DNA of 64,000 nt from Phaeosaccion multiseriatum (taxonomy: Eukaryota; Ochrophyta, other classes), in contig OZ218951.1 of NCBI GenBank assembly GCA_965112735.1, forward strand, positions 4,588,001 to 4,652,000, read 5' to 3'. The notes beneath the pieces were generated by a model. The model was not told the origin of the DNA and searched no databases. It was given only the letters and a program-made list of their open reading frames with translations. Of the stretch, positions 47,720 through 60,421 are shown one piece after another. Position 1 is the stretch's first letter. Each line of letters starts with the position of its first letter. The translations under genes and the position numbers were made by a program.

Positions 47720-49232
47720 CCCCCTTTCTCTTCCTATTACATCCTGCCGGAGTGAGCCGCCGTTCACGCCTCAGCCACTGCGATTCAATCTGTTTTTTAC
47801 CACAGCATGTTGTTTTGCCTCCTTCGCTCCTCTGCAGGGGTGATGAAGCTGGTGCTCGCGAATGCCATGGCGGAGCTCAATAGGACGGCCCAAGGGGCAG
47901 CAGAGGGGAGTGAAGAGGAGGGGAAAGGTGTATCAGTTGCAGAAGCAGCAGCAGCAGCAGGGGGGGGGGGGGGGCAGAACGAGGACCGCTCCCACCGCTG
48001 CCCGCTTCTTGCAACGTGTCGAGCCTGGGCAGTGGGCCCAAGAACTTACTCCCTCTCCTCAATAGTTGCGCTTGCGAGTTTGTGCGCCTCCTCACCTCGG
48101 AGGCCAATGACGTGTGTGCAAAGGTGAGCAAGCGCAGGGCAGAACACCTTCAAGGGAGAGTGGGCGTCGGCTTGCTCTATGAGCTCGACAAATGAAGAAC
48201 TCCACCACCCACCCGCCCCGCCCCTCCATCCTCCCCTCCTGACAGGAAAACAGGGTCCTCGTCAATCTCAGTCACCTCACCAAGGCACTGCAGGTGTTTG
48301 TAACAGGACCCAGGGATCTTGTGATGCAGATCTGCGTGAGGGCGGTGGAAGGGCTGTGGATTTCGTGTCGTAGTTGTGCTCCAGCATGTATGAATGGACG
48401 CATGCATGTCCGACCACCCCAGCCTTGAAGAATAGAACAACTAGACAACAACAAGAGTCTTGTTTTGTTGAAGTACTACAACTAGACAACAACAAGAGTC
48501 TTGTTTTGTTGAAGTACTGTCTGTAGCAACCAGTGCCTCTTGATCTAAGTGCACGAGATTGCTGTTGCTCACCCTTGGTGTGTGTCGTGTCCCCTCTCCC
48601 TGTGACACTCTCCCAGAACGAACCGAGGCATCCGATTGCTGCTGCTCACCTTTGTTCTCTCCCCTTTCCCTCCATCCATCACTCAGAACTTGGGCTTTGA
48701 TGAGTTCATAGAGGCTGCCAAGGACGCGGGGACGCCGGACGAGGTATGCTAGTGAAGTGTTTGTGTGTGTGTGTGTGTGCGTGTGTGTGTGTGTGTGTGT
48801 TTGTGCGTGTGTGTGTCTGGTTTCCGGTTTGTGTATTTGTGTGTGTGTGTGTGTGCGTAGCGTGCGTCTTACTAGTGTAACTGCATGGCAGGGGAAGGGG
48901 CGAAAACCACTGCTAAGCATCCCGTCGGCCTACCGAGCCAACCAACGCCAAAACGACCTCTCCCTCCCCCCCTCCCGCCATGCTTCCCTACTCGTCTGTT
49001 GTACCACGTCCGCCCGCCGTCGTGTATGGACTGACTGACTGGCACTATTATTATATATTATCGTACTGACCCGACTGATGGACTGATGGACCGATCGCCT
49101 GGAGCAAAGAAGGAGAAGGAGGGCCGGAAGATGAAGCGGGAGAAGAAGAAGCGCAGGAAGCTGACGGCTGCGGAAGAGGCAGACCTCGCCGCTGAGCAGG
49201 ACGCGCTCTTGGCAGGGGCGCATCGCACCTAG
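47616..49232 (+). CDS. DR1: NC2-beta/Dr1-like histone-fold protein; reading-frame break near a G15 run
   Basis: Exons: 47616-47661 (MADNDGQVKEKTISQ), 47838 onward (VMKLVLANAMAELNR), a segment ending at 48123 (NSCACEFVRLLTSEANDVCAK), 48246-48293 (ENRVLVNLSHLTKALQ), 48687-48743 (NLGFDEFIEAAKDAGTPDE) and 49110-49232 (a Lys/Arg-rich tail). These match the histone fold of NC2-beta/Dr1, the negative cofactor that with NC2-alpha binds TBP; Dr1 has CCTEFIHLISSEANEICNK and ALESLGF at the same places. Between MAELNR and NSCACEF the frames differ. Either a small intron is removed (possible donor at about 47932, acceptors at 48050 or 48065) or the G15 run at 47960-47974 shifts the frame. Intron 4 contains a perfect 41-bp tandem duplication. 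Confidence 0.7.
48437..48518. repeat. Perfect 41-bp tandem duplication in an NC2-beta-like intron
   Basis: Units 48437-48477 and 48478-48518 are identical. Each contains CAACAACAAGA followed by TCTTGTTTTGTTG, an imperfect inverted repeat able to fold. Confidence 0.9.
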
Positions 49233-50465
49233 AGCAGAGCTACAGCAAGAAGGGTAGAGTATACAACGCTAAAGCAAGGCTAAAGAAAAGCTAAAGCCAA
49301 GGCTAAGCAACAGGGAATAGTGTGTGTGTATATAAGGTGTAAAGTAAAGAAGTGGCGGCGGGGGGGGGGGCGGGGGTCTTTCCGCCTTCTCCCAATGGCC
49401 ATAGGACTCCGTTCAGTCAACAGGGGGGGAAGAAGAGACTTCGTGGTAGGTCGTGTGTGAGAATGCACACCCGGTGTGTAATAAACCAATCCAAAGGCAT
49501 CGACGTAATATATTTAATGGTCTACTTATATATCTTATTCAGGTGTGCTCCTTGATCGGCATGGTGTGCATCACAACCAAACCCCAGGGGCAGAGCTTCC
49601 TTCCCACCGTATGCGTTTCGAATGGTCGCATACTGTGTGAAAGAATAATGTGGGGGGGGGGGGAGTGAAAAAAAAAAGAAGTGGACGCCACAGGACGGAG
49701 ATGATACATCGAGGAGGACGCGAACCAAAACCCATTGCTCCCATCTTCGAAGGGTACGTGAACGCTCCAGCATGAAGGAAGTTCTAAAGCCATTCTTGCG
49801 CTCTCTGAAGAGGAAGAACACCGAAAACTCACCTCTTCGAACTAACTACCCCTGTTGTCTCTCTTGACTCCCCCCCCCCCTTTGCTCCCCTCGGAAGCAT
49901 GCCCTTTCCCCCCTCGCTTTTCCTTGCTCCACTTACGACCTTCGCCCCCTGCCACCGCCCCGGACACCACAGCCAGGCTGATCGATGGATAGATCGGTCG
50001 AGTTTTTGGATGGATGATTGGATGAATGAATGTTTCCATAAACCAGTGCCGATGATGGATGGCCAGAGAGAGCAAAGAGAAGAGTCAGGCAAGGAGGGAG
50101 GGAGGGAGGAGGGGAGGGAGGGAGGGAGGGAGGGAGGGAGGGAGGGAGGGAGGGAGGGAGGGGAGAAGAAATACATGATGAGCAGGCGGTGAGCGCCACA
50201 CAGATTCACCATTCTCACGAGCCTCCCAAAGATGGATGGAAGGAAGGAAGGAAGGAAGGAAGGAAGGAAGGAAGGAAGGAAGGAAGGGAGGAAGGAAGGG
50301 AGGGAGGGATCGAGGGAGGAGGAAGGAAGCAAGGAAGGAAGGAAGGAAGGAAGAAGCATGCAAGGAAGCCAGTACCGCAAGCAAGCACGAAGGAAGGAAG
50401 TGCGCTACGGCGGGATAAGAGACACAGAAGTTGACTCATGCATGTGTCTCCATCAACTCACTCAC
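49233..50465. other. Convergent spacer, NC2-beta-like / ApaH-like phosphatase
   Basis: No gene supported. Purine-rich arrays dominate: (GGGA)n at about 50092-50162 and (GGAA)n at about 50232-50355. Open frames across them are repeat artefacts. Confidence 0.6.
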
Positions 50466-51077
50466 TCACGTTTGCGAACTCTTGTTCCTCTTTTTGAAGG
50501 TGACGTATTCCGACCTTGCGGGCACGCTCACGATCTTCTTCTCGGGCAGCACACACGCCGTCAGCCTACCCCCGTACACACACCCTGTGTCAACACCCAT
50601 GGCATGGGGGTGCACCTGTAGAAGCAGAGCAGTTGGTGATACAGAGCAGAGCAGAGCAGAGCAGAGCAGAGCAGAGCAGTTGGTGATACAGAGCAGAGCA
50701 GTTGGTGACATCACGCGTCCCACCCATACCCACCAACTCTTTTCCCCACTCACCCACCCACCGTCCTGACACCCACCCACTCTCTCCCACCCGCACTCAC
50801 CCACCCACTCTCTCCCACCCGCACTCTCACCCACTGACCTGCAGCCCCCTCTCGGCATCATGCCCAAAGTACACGGTGTGTGGTCCTGTCCACGTGCGTG
50901 CCCAAGGCCAACTGAGATAGTTCTTGGAGGTAATGATGCCATTGGGCTGGATGGACCTCATGTTCATCATCAAACGAGGGTTCTGGCGCTTGAAGGTGAG
51001 TCCCGACACCATACCCGCGTGAACGCAAATGGCGTTGAGGTGGTTGGAGCGGACGTACCTGTGTGTGTGTGTGTGCG

Positions 51078-51160
<83 letters not shown>

Positions 51161-51904
51161 ATGTGTTTATGCGTAGTGTGTGTGTGTGTGTGTCAGGTGG
51201 TGGGTGTGTAGGAGGGGGCGGGTTGGGGTGGGGTGGGTGGTGGGTTGGGAGGTGCGTGCGTGGGTGGGTGGGTGGGGCGGGGTGGTGTGTGGGTGGGGAG
51301 AGGAGGGGGAAGAGAGCAACGAGGGGAAGAGGGAGAGATGTCAGTCAATGATTGAGAGGGAGGCAAGGGAAGGGGGGGCGGTGACTCAATATTGAACGCA
51401 CACACAACAAACAATCTACGCTGCCCGCCTCTTTACTTGACACGAAAGCGCTGCATGCTCTCCTGACACCCACCCACCTGCCCATTGTCCTGACACCCAC
51501 CCACCACCCACCCACCCACCCACTGTCCTGGCACCCACTCACTGACTGAAAGAACAGAACAGCGGAGCCTTACGTAAAACCCTACGCAACCTTACGTACA
51601 CACGTACCACGGGGAGGAGTACAAGAACATGGCATCCTCGTTGGAGAGCGCCTTGGCAATGTGGTAGTGCGTGGAGGCAATTTGGGGGTAGTTGGCGCCA
51701 TCTGCAATCACCTTGCGCCACCGCAGCACCTCGAACTCGTGATTGCCTCTCACCGCTATTCCCCCGAGCTGTCGCGCCATACGCACCACCCCCACACTGT
51801 CAGGACCTTTCCCCACCAAGTCACCTGGTAAGTTGGTGATACAGCAGTAGGGTAGTAGTAGTAGTAGTTGTTGTAGTTGTAGTAGTAGTAGCAGTAGTAG
51901 TAGC

Positions 51905-51948
<44 letters not shown>

Positions 51949-52008
51949 GAGTAGTAGTAGTAGTAGTGGTAGCAGTAGTAGTAGTAGTAGTAGTAGCAGT
52001 AGTAGTAA

Positions 52009-52101
<93 letters not shown>

Positions 52102-55100
52102 GGGGGTGGGCGGTAGGTGAGAAAGGGGTTGTGTGGTAGGGAGGGGTGGGTTGGGTTAGAGTGGGTTGGGGTAGGGTGGGGTGGGGTAGGGTGGGGTGGG
52201 GTGGGATGGGATGCGGTGGGGTGGGGCCCAGTAATGTCAGCTAAGCTCTGCGCTATCTACCCGATCCATCGCGCTATCTACCCGATCCATCGTGTTTGGG
52301 TCGCGCTTGCGTCGCGTCTTGGGTTTGGTTGAGTCGGTCGGGTCTGGTGGTGTCTCTATGCCTTGCCACTAATCACCCCTCCCTCTCTCCCTCCCTCCCT
52401 CCCTCAACTCACCCAAAAAGACAAGCTGGTCGCCGGGTCGGTACTCCACCTCGATGAGCAAGTCTCTCAGCTCCTGCACACACCCGTGTACATCCCCGAT
52501 GACAATCACTCTCGGCATCATACAAAGCTCGTGCAAAGCGTCCTTCCCCTTCCCCTTGCCCTTGCCCTTTCCCTTTCCCTTTCCCCTCATCTGCTGCTGC
52601 TGCTGCTGCTGGTTGGCCTTCTTGCCCTGCTTCTGAAGCTGCCACCTGCCTGCACCGCCTCCACCTCTCCCCGCCCCTCCTCCTCCTCCTCGTCCCCTGC
52701 CACTCCCACCACCCACGGCACCGCCTGATCTGCCAGTGTGAGGGAGATACTTAAGCTCAGCCAAGGGCCCCCCTGCCTTGGGAGGCCGCCCACTCTTGCC
52801 CCCTCCTGCCTCTTTGTACATTTCATCCACCATTTTGCGTAGCGCAGGTCCCACATGCTCTGGCCACCCCTTTGGCACCGCCATCTGCCTCATCAGCCAC
52901 TCCTCAGAGCTCGTGTCCACCCCGAGCAGCACTTGGTGCATCGTAGCGGGAATGTCAACATCGATATCAGAAGAAGGACCCCGTTCTTGCCGCTTTTCTT
53001 CCGTCGACTTGCTCTGCCGCTGCCGCTGCCCCTGCTCCTGCCCCTGACCCTGACCCGGGCCCTGCTGCTCTCTCGCCTCCAGTGGTGTGGCGCCCTGACT
53101 CGCTTGCCCCTCCACCCGTGACTCGCCTGCTGTGTCGCTGGTCGTCGACGCAACACTACTACTGTCACTGCCACCACCACCACTTCCACTACTAATACTT
53201 TGCCCCACTGCCACTTCAACACCTTCTCTCGGTGGTAGACTGGTGGCATCCACATTCGAATTCGCTGCTGACGTCTTATCCTCCTCCATATCTCCCTCTT
53301 TATCCACAGCACCACCACCCTCTCCATCCTCACCCCCCTTGTTGTTGTTGTTGTTGGCCAACCCTAGCAACTCACTCCCCTGACCCCCCGCCGCCGCCAT
53401 GACCATTCTCGACCGCGCTAGCAGCTCCTGGCGTGCCAAGAGCTCCTTCGCACTGGCCCTCACCGAGCTACTGCTGCTCATCATCGACGTCCATCCCTTC
53501 TCCAGTGCTTGCAAGTCCAGGAGCCTCGACTCCTCATCATCCGCAGACTCCTCTTCGTCCGCACCCCCTTCCTCAAGACTGTCTGCCACATCATCATCAT
53601 CATCATCAACGTCGTCGTCGTCGTCGTTGGTGTCGTCGTTGTCGCCCTCCAGCAAAGCCTTCTGCTCGTCCTCGTCCAGCTCATTCAGCTTCTCGTCATC
53701 ATCCTCATCATCATCATCAGTAGCAGCAGCAGCAGCCCCATCCGACCCTTCGTCCCATCCCTGAGCCTCCGACGCCACACCCACCTCCTCCTCCTCCTCC
53801 TGCTTATCCTTACCGTCACTTGTATCCGTTTCTGTCTGAGAGGAGGAGGCAGCTGTAGGAGGAGGGGAGAAGGGTCGAGCAGCTGCTCCCACTGCTGCTG
53901 CTCCCACTTCCTCTGTGACCCCGTCTCCTACCGCCGCAGCAGCAGCACCACCACTAGATTGGACGGCGTGGTTGCTGTCACTCTTCCGTTGGGGTACCCT
54001 GCTGGTGCTTTTGCTGCTCTTACCGCCTTTCCTGCTCCTCCTGGCCCCTTCCTCCTCTTGAGCTGCGGCCGAGAAGTCAAAGTCGCCAACGAGCTCGGCC
54101 ATGCGAGGAGGGGCCACTCCGTGTTGCATGGCTCGATACAGCCAGTGCTGCAGCCACGCCACCCGCAGCCTTTCGTTGCGTAGTTGCTGTGTGTTGGGTG
54201 CACACGAGAGAGAGAAGAGAGAGGAGAGGGGAAGGAGCAGGAAGATATACACATACATACATACATACATACATACATACATACATACATACATACATAC
54301 ATACATACATACATAGCAAGAAGAAGAGAGAGGAGAGGGGGGGAGAGGGACAAAGAAGGAGCGGTGGCGGCGGATTTAGGGGGTCGTGACGAGAGGGCGT
54401 AATGAAAGCATGAACGCTAAATATACCACTCCCGGTGCAACGCTCGTTGCACACATGCTACCCACGTACCATGGTACGCACCTACCATGGCAGCACTCTT
54501 TCTTGCCCGTCCGACTACCCTTCTCTCCCCCACCCCCCCTCCCACTCTCCGCGGCAGCACCTCCCTCCCTCCCTCCCTCCCTGCCTCCCTCCCTCCCTCC
54601 TTCCCTCCCTCCCTCCCTACCTGTCTTACGAGCAGCGGGCCCCCAGGCTTGCCGTCCGTTCCCTCCGTCACGATGCACCCGAAAATGTCCTTGGCGCCCT
54701 CGTTATAAGACAGCTGAGGAGTAAGCAGCATACAGAGAAATAAGCATGACAGCAACACAAGTGTAGGAGTGAGCATACAGAAGGGACATGCAGCGCAAAT
54801 GATGGACGTGTGTGGGCGTGTGTGTGGGCGTGTAGGCGTGTGTGCCAGCACATTTCCGGAGAGAACATCAAAGGAGGAGAAGGGTGGGAGGGATGGGAGG
54901 GATGGGGGGGGGGGGGTGCCTGTGTGCTGTTGCTGCTTCTGACACACACCGAGCGTAGCTTTGTTTTGAAAAGAGAGGCACATCTCAGACTACATGCATG
55001 GAAGGATGCGCATACAGTTTCAGTTTCAGGTTCCGATTTTCAATGACCATCATCGGACGTGCGGGAAATGGTATTGTACGCACCTGAATTTCGCGACATG

Positions 55101-56169
55101 GCGGGTCCAGCTCAAGCCTCACCGCCTTGGTGAGACTCGCTGCGCCACTTTTGGCTGTATGTGAAGGAGAGGGGCGCCTGCTACGAAGAGGGAAGGACTC
55201 ACCCCTCTTGGCTCCTCCTGCTGCTCCTGCCGCCGTTACCCCCCCTCCCCGACCTGGAGCCCCTGCCCCTCTCCCTGCTCCTGCCCCTCTCCCTGGTCCT
55301 CCTCCTCCCTCTCCTCTCCCCCCTGTTCCTACGCCTCTCCCCCCTGCTCCTCCCACCTCTCCTGCTCCCGTGCGCTGCTGTTTCCTCGCCACAGCTAAAC
55401 GGCTCACTTCATGCAGATCCTCTCCACTACTCTCTCTCCCTCTCCCCTCTACTTCCAACTGCTTCTGTACCACCAACTGCTGCTGCTGAGCCGCTGCCCC
55501 TCTTAGCGCCGCCTTGACTCGCTCAAAGGCAACCGCCGTCGGAGAGAGGCTCTCTCCGCCCTCCGTCGTCCCTCCTGCTGCTGCTACTGCCACTGCTGGT
55601 GCTGGCGACGCTGGTGTATTACCAACTGCTGCTGGTTGTACTGCTTCTTCACGCGCTGCTGTAGCTGATGCTGATGCTGGTGCTGGTGCTGGTACCGAAA
55701 CTCGTGGTTGCGGGGCTCGCGCTGCTGGGGCTGCTGGGCTGTTCTCCTCTCCTTGCTTTGTGGGTGGCACTGACATCGTCAGTGCCGGCACCGGAGCTAC
55801 TCCCTCCTCCACAGCCAGCTTCACCTGTTGGTTATTTGCTTTGTCGTCAGTCGATGATGCACCCCCCTGGCCCTCCTCCTCCTCCTCCTCCTTCTCCTCC
55901 TGCTCCTCCTCAACCACCCCTGCTGCTCGCTTTCTTCTCCTCCTCCTCCCCCCTCTAGTGGTGGCGGTGTCAAGGGAATTACTACTTACTACACCAACCA
56001 GTTCCCCGGGGGCCAACTCTATCCCTGCCCCTAGCCCTACCCCCAACCCTTCTGCTGCTGCTGCCGAAGACGAAGCGGGTGGGGGAGATGCATCGAGCTG
56101 CTGCAGAGGCAAAACGACCCCGTCTGCTTCTTGTTGTTGATGTTCTTGTTGTTGTTGTTGCTGCTGCTG

Positions 56170-56201
<32 letters not shown>

Positions 56202-57990
56202 GTTGTTGATGATGCGGGACTGCCCCTGCCCCTGCCCCTGTCCCTTCCCCTGCTGCCCCACCGCCACCCGTAACTATAATAGCTTCTGCTGTCTCTCCCG
56301 CCCCCGTCCCCATTTTAACCGTCAAGGTTCGGCTCGCTTCCTTCTCCTCCTCCTCCTCCTCCCTCTCTCTATCCATCCTCGCCTTGCTCTTGATCCCCGT
56401 CTCCACCTTTAGCTTCTTCTTGGCATCGGCCGCTCCTTCCTCGCTCTTCAAAATATGCAGTGCCTTCTCCATGGTGATGAGTCCCTTTGTCAGCTCGTGG
56501 TCAGCCTCCTCCTTCTCCCCCTCTGTTGCCACCTTTAGCTTCTCTGCCACCACTTCCCCCGCTCCTCCTCCCTTAAAGGATGTGGCAATAGCCGTAACGG
56601 TGTCCGTCAGTTCTTCGAGCAATTCCCTGGCTTCGTCCTCCCTTGTCGATGCGTCCTCCTCCCCAGCCCCCCCGCCACTACTGCCGCCTTTGCTCTTGCC
56701 CTTGGATTTGGAAGCCCGTGCGACACCGAAGCCCGTCTTTGGCTGAGAACGAAGGAAGAAGAATGAATCAATGGTAGGGAGGGAGAGAGGCAGTGAGGGA
56801 GAGAGACACGAAGAGCGCGTGCACGTCGCGAGACACAAGAGAGCGAGTTTTCGCCTACCTGCCCACCTACCTACCTACCCACCGCCTTGATATGAGTCAA
56901 GGGAGGGCCCTCCTCTCGACATCGATGTCGACCTCTCAAGGTTGGACTGATACATTGATTGTAAACTAGGCGAGCCCCCCCCCCCCTTCAATGTACGTCA
57001 CATCCCACTTGTGTCTCGGCCACCATGCCATCCCATCCCGAACCAAACCCAACCCTACAACGCGACAGACAGGCGAGATGGAGGGGTTTCAATTCTTTCC
57101 TTCCATCCTTCCTTCCTTCCTTCCTCACTTCTCCTACTCACCTGTGTGGACATTTTCTTCATTCGCTTCTGCTCCAACCGCCTCAGCTCGTTCCTCAATG
57201 AGGTGCCTTCCCTCTTCATCCACACAATGTCGGACTGGAGTTCCTCATAATCAAAGTCTCCGTCCGCATCAAAATAATCCCCAATTAGCTCCTCTGGGTT
57301 TAAACTTCCTCCCTCCCCCTCATCATTCTCTTCCTCTCTACCTTTTTTTGTCTTCCTTGCGCTTTTCATAGAAGCATTACTTGCGTAATTGAGAGAAGCC
57401 GCGTAAGCCCCATCAGCAGCACCACCCCCAGCAACCGGGCTCGGGCCCATCCAGAGCAAGACCGAGCCGCTACTGCCACTGCCAGTGCTTCTCCTCCTCT
57501 TCACCCCGATCCCTCTGGCCCCCACGCTGCAGTATACCGTGCTCCAACAAGGTCTGCCGCTACTGCCGTTGCTCCTACTGTCACTCCTACTGCTGCCGCT
57601 ACTGCCGCTGCTGGCAGCGCCCACCCCAGTCGCGGCTGCTGACCCACTCCTGAAGGGGACGAGGGTGGAGACGTAGGCCTGGACTTGATTCTGCACAAAA
57701 TCAGTGAATTGAGGAGGTCGTGGTGGTGGTGGTGGAGGAGGATCAGCAAGGAGTAAGAGCAAGAGGAGAAAGAAAGGGGGGAAGCGACTTACCCTCGCAG
57801 TCGGGGACAGCAAGGAGAGTCCCGCCAGCACACATGGAGCCAGGGGGGAGCAGCGACGACGTCGACGAGCGTGACCGTAATTAGACAGGCGAGGGCGTGG
57901 CAACCGCTGCTTCTGCTGCAGCTGCGGCTCGAGCTGCAGAGAGCGAGCTGCTTCCGCTCCCGCAGCTGCCTCTGCAGGGAGGGAAGCCAT
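50466..57990 (-). CDS. ALPH: ApaH-like phosphatase (ALPH) with very long low-complexity N-terminal extension
   Basis: Eight exons, 57990-57793, 57690-57142, 56742-55084, 54713-54621, 54186-52413, 51824-51596, 51058-50839 and 50615-50466, total 4,872 nt (1,623 residues) with all phases kept. The phosphatase domain is C-terminal: GDVHGCVQELRDLL, FLGDLVGKGPDSV (across an intron), GIAVRGNHEFEVLRW, ICVHAGM, TVYFGHDAERGLQ and MGVDTGCVYGGRLTAC. These are the metal-binding motifs of the PPP superfamily in the ApaH-like branch, whose trypanosome member ALPH1 removes mRNA caps. The first 1,200 residues are poorly conserved-looking: a hydrophobic stretch near residue 50 (LAPCVLAGLSLL), an acidic YFDADGDFDYEELQ segment, then Gln/His, Ala/Pro and Asp/Glu runs. 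A short exon encodes NEGAKDIFGCIVTEGTDGKPGG. The extension could be a separate gene misjoined, but open phase argues against that. Confidence 0.8.
51061..51160. repeat. (GT)n array in an ALPH intron
   Basis: About 48 units; on the sense strand (AC)n runs directly into the acceptor of the exon starting at 51058. Confidence 0.95.
51848..52099. repeat. (AGT)n array in an ALPH intron
   Basis: About 80 triplets with AGC and TTG variants, in the intron 52412-51825. It begins immediately beside a TTGGTGATACAGCAG copy (51833-51847). Confidence 0.95.
54251..54316. repeat. (CATA)n array in an ALPH intron
   Basis: About 16 units in the intron 54620-54187. Confidence 0.95.
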
Positions 57991-58043
57991 ACCTCCTCCC
58001 CTTCCGCTCGAGCCTGCTCTCACCCCTCTTTTTTTTGCTTCCC

Positions 58044-58085
<42 letters not shown>

Positions 58086-58936
58086 AGATGTCACTTATGC
58101 TTGCCAACAAAAAGGGAAAGAGGACAGACAACCCCGGGGGCCCAATTTCATTGCCTCCTGGACCTTCTTGCTCTCTGTGTTTTCATTCGCTCATATTCGC
58201 TCCTACACAACGACTGAGCCACAGACTGGGGCAGAAACAAGCAGGACATCGCCAGAAGGAGGGGAGTAGTCTCTGCGGAGAAGAGTAGGCTGTTTCTTCG
58301 CTCGTGAAGGGAGAATCCCACTTCAACCACACGGAGGGACCACGCGTTAGCACGAGACGGAAACAGCAGGAAGGGAAGCCGCAGAGTCTAGCGTGGTGGG
58401 CAAGAAGGGAGAGTTTCTACTACCATCAATAGGAGTAGTAGTAGCAGCAGCAACGGCAGGAGTAGTGGCAGGAGCTGTGCGAACCTGGTACATGCGCAGG
58501 GAGAGCAGGAGGAGGAAGCACCACATCAGCGGCAGTAGCAGCCGCAGGTTCCTTCAGTAGGCTCCTTGCCTTGATGCCTACGAGTCCTACAGCTAACATG
58601 GGAGACGGAAACAGAGCAGAGAGTCCGGGCCCCACCACCAGGAGCAGAGCGAAGGTTCGACGGACGAGTATTTGTCAAGGCCCGGGGGGCCTGTCTCCAT
58701 TTCCTGCCTTATTGCGGCCGTATGTGTCCATCATCATGTTTATTCATCTGATTCCATCGTCTGTCTCCCATATATACCATCGTTTGTCTCCCATATATAC
58801 CACCGTACTGTCGTCTCTATCGTGTGATTTGAGTCTGTCTGCTGGGGCCTCCCCACATTGATCATCAACCCCTCCCTCCCTCCTCCTTCTCCCTGTCCCG
58901 CTCGTCCTGTCCCAACCGCAGAAATCAGGAGAAGGC
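57991..58936. other. Divergent region ALPH / ZIP, possible leader exons
   Basis: Contains (CT)n at 58045-58080 ending in TTTTTAG directly before ATGTCACTTATG (58088), which looks like an intron end and could belong to a plus-strand leader exon of the ZIP gene. A short open reading from an ATG near 58601 (MGDGNRAESPGP) is another candidate first exon. Neither join could be settled. 58770-58802 is a 24-bp direct repeat of an ATATATACCA(T/C)CG unit. Confidence 0.4.
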
Positions 58937-59267
58937 ATGCCAGCAGGTTTGGACCCCGCCAAGAGGAGCGGCGGTCGAAGCCCGCCTACGCGGCGGCAAA
59001 GCTCGGGGCAGGTACCAAAGGAAGGGAAGAAGGACAGAAGCAGCAGCGGCAGCGGTAGTAGCAGCGCCGCCTCATTAGCGGGGGCAGCAGCAGATGAAGG
59101 TGAAGGGAGCGAGGAGGTAAAGTCCAAGAGGAGCTCAAGGATGGAGCACAAGACGACGTGGTGGACGTATGTGGGGTATGTTATCATGGCCTGTATCACC
59201 ATCTTCTCTCTGCCCTCCGACATGAAGCCCTCAAAGCCCACGGTGGGCCATGTATGGTGAGGAAGGG

Positions 59268-59311
<44 letters not shown>

Positions 59312-59870
59312 CCTTCCCGTCTTCGTCCCTCCCCCTCCCCCGGACTGCAGAACAGCACCGCACCTCCTCACTCACTCATTCATGTGTGGGCGCCTTCATC
59401 TTCCATCTCCATCGAACCTCACAGACTCGTTGTAGTACGCACCTACGTACTCTCCCGTTGTTATTATAGTCAAAGTGGGACTGGGTGAGAGCAAAGTCTG
59501 TGTACGTACGTACGTACGTACGTACGTACGTACGTACCTGCCCTCACCCACCCCCATCCGGCCAAACCCAACCCTGCCCCTAGGTACTACGGCTGGATTA
59601 CGGCGATTAGCACGGGGTTAGGGGCGGTGCCTCTCATCTTCGCACGTGACTTGGGCAAGCAGATGCTCGGCATGTCCAACGCCATCGCCTGTGGCATGAT
59701 GCTGTCGGCGAGTCACAGCCTGGTGGATGAGGGCATACACCTCGAGCCCGATGACTCGGGTTGGCTCACGGAGCTGCAACGGTGTTTGATTGGCGTTGTC
59801 GGGGGCTTACTCTTCATCGTTGGCACCAAGAAGGTCCTTGACCGGTAGGTGTGGATACATGCTGGGTGGA

Positions 59871-59903
<33 letters not shown>

Positions 59904-60379
59904 TGGGCTGCGGACTATGGATGTCTCTCTCTTTGTTTCTCTCTCTCCGTCCCTCCTGCTCCGTCTGCGCCTCTAGTTCTCTTGTTAAAATCTCTTTCGT
60001 CTGTCTGTCCCCCTCTTCCTCCCCCCTCCCACCCTCTGCCTTCCTCTCCCTTTTCCCTGCCCGTACACCCACACCCACCCACTCACCCCTGTCCACACAC
60101 GCACACTCTTTCTCTCACACACACGTTCAAACCACACGTACACACGTTGGTGAACCACCCCCCCAACAGATACGAGGACATCAAGGTGGGGTCTCTGGAG
60201 GGCATGGATGCAAAGAAGGTGCTCTTGATTGTGTTCGTCATGACCCTGCACTCCTTCTCGGAGGGGGTGGGCATTGGCGTGAGCTTTGGCGGGGGGACAG
60301 GAGCCAAGCTCGGCTTCCTAATCTCAGCCACCCTTGCCGTCCATAACGTGCCCGAAGGTAGGGGTATTGGAGTGTATGT

Positions 60380-60421
<42 letters not shown>

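Noticed and set aside
58088-58288. Short plus-strand frame after (CT)n-TTTTTAG
   Set aside because: The acceptor-like site is good, but no donor links it in phase to the ZIP exons, so it is mentioned only as a possible leader exon.
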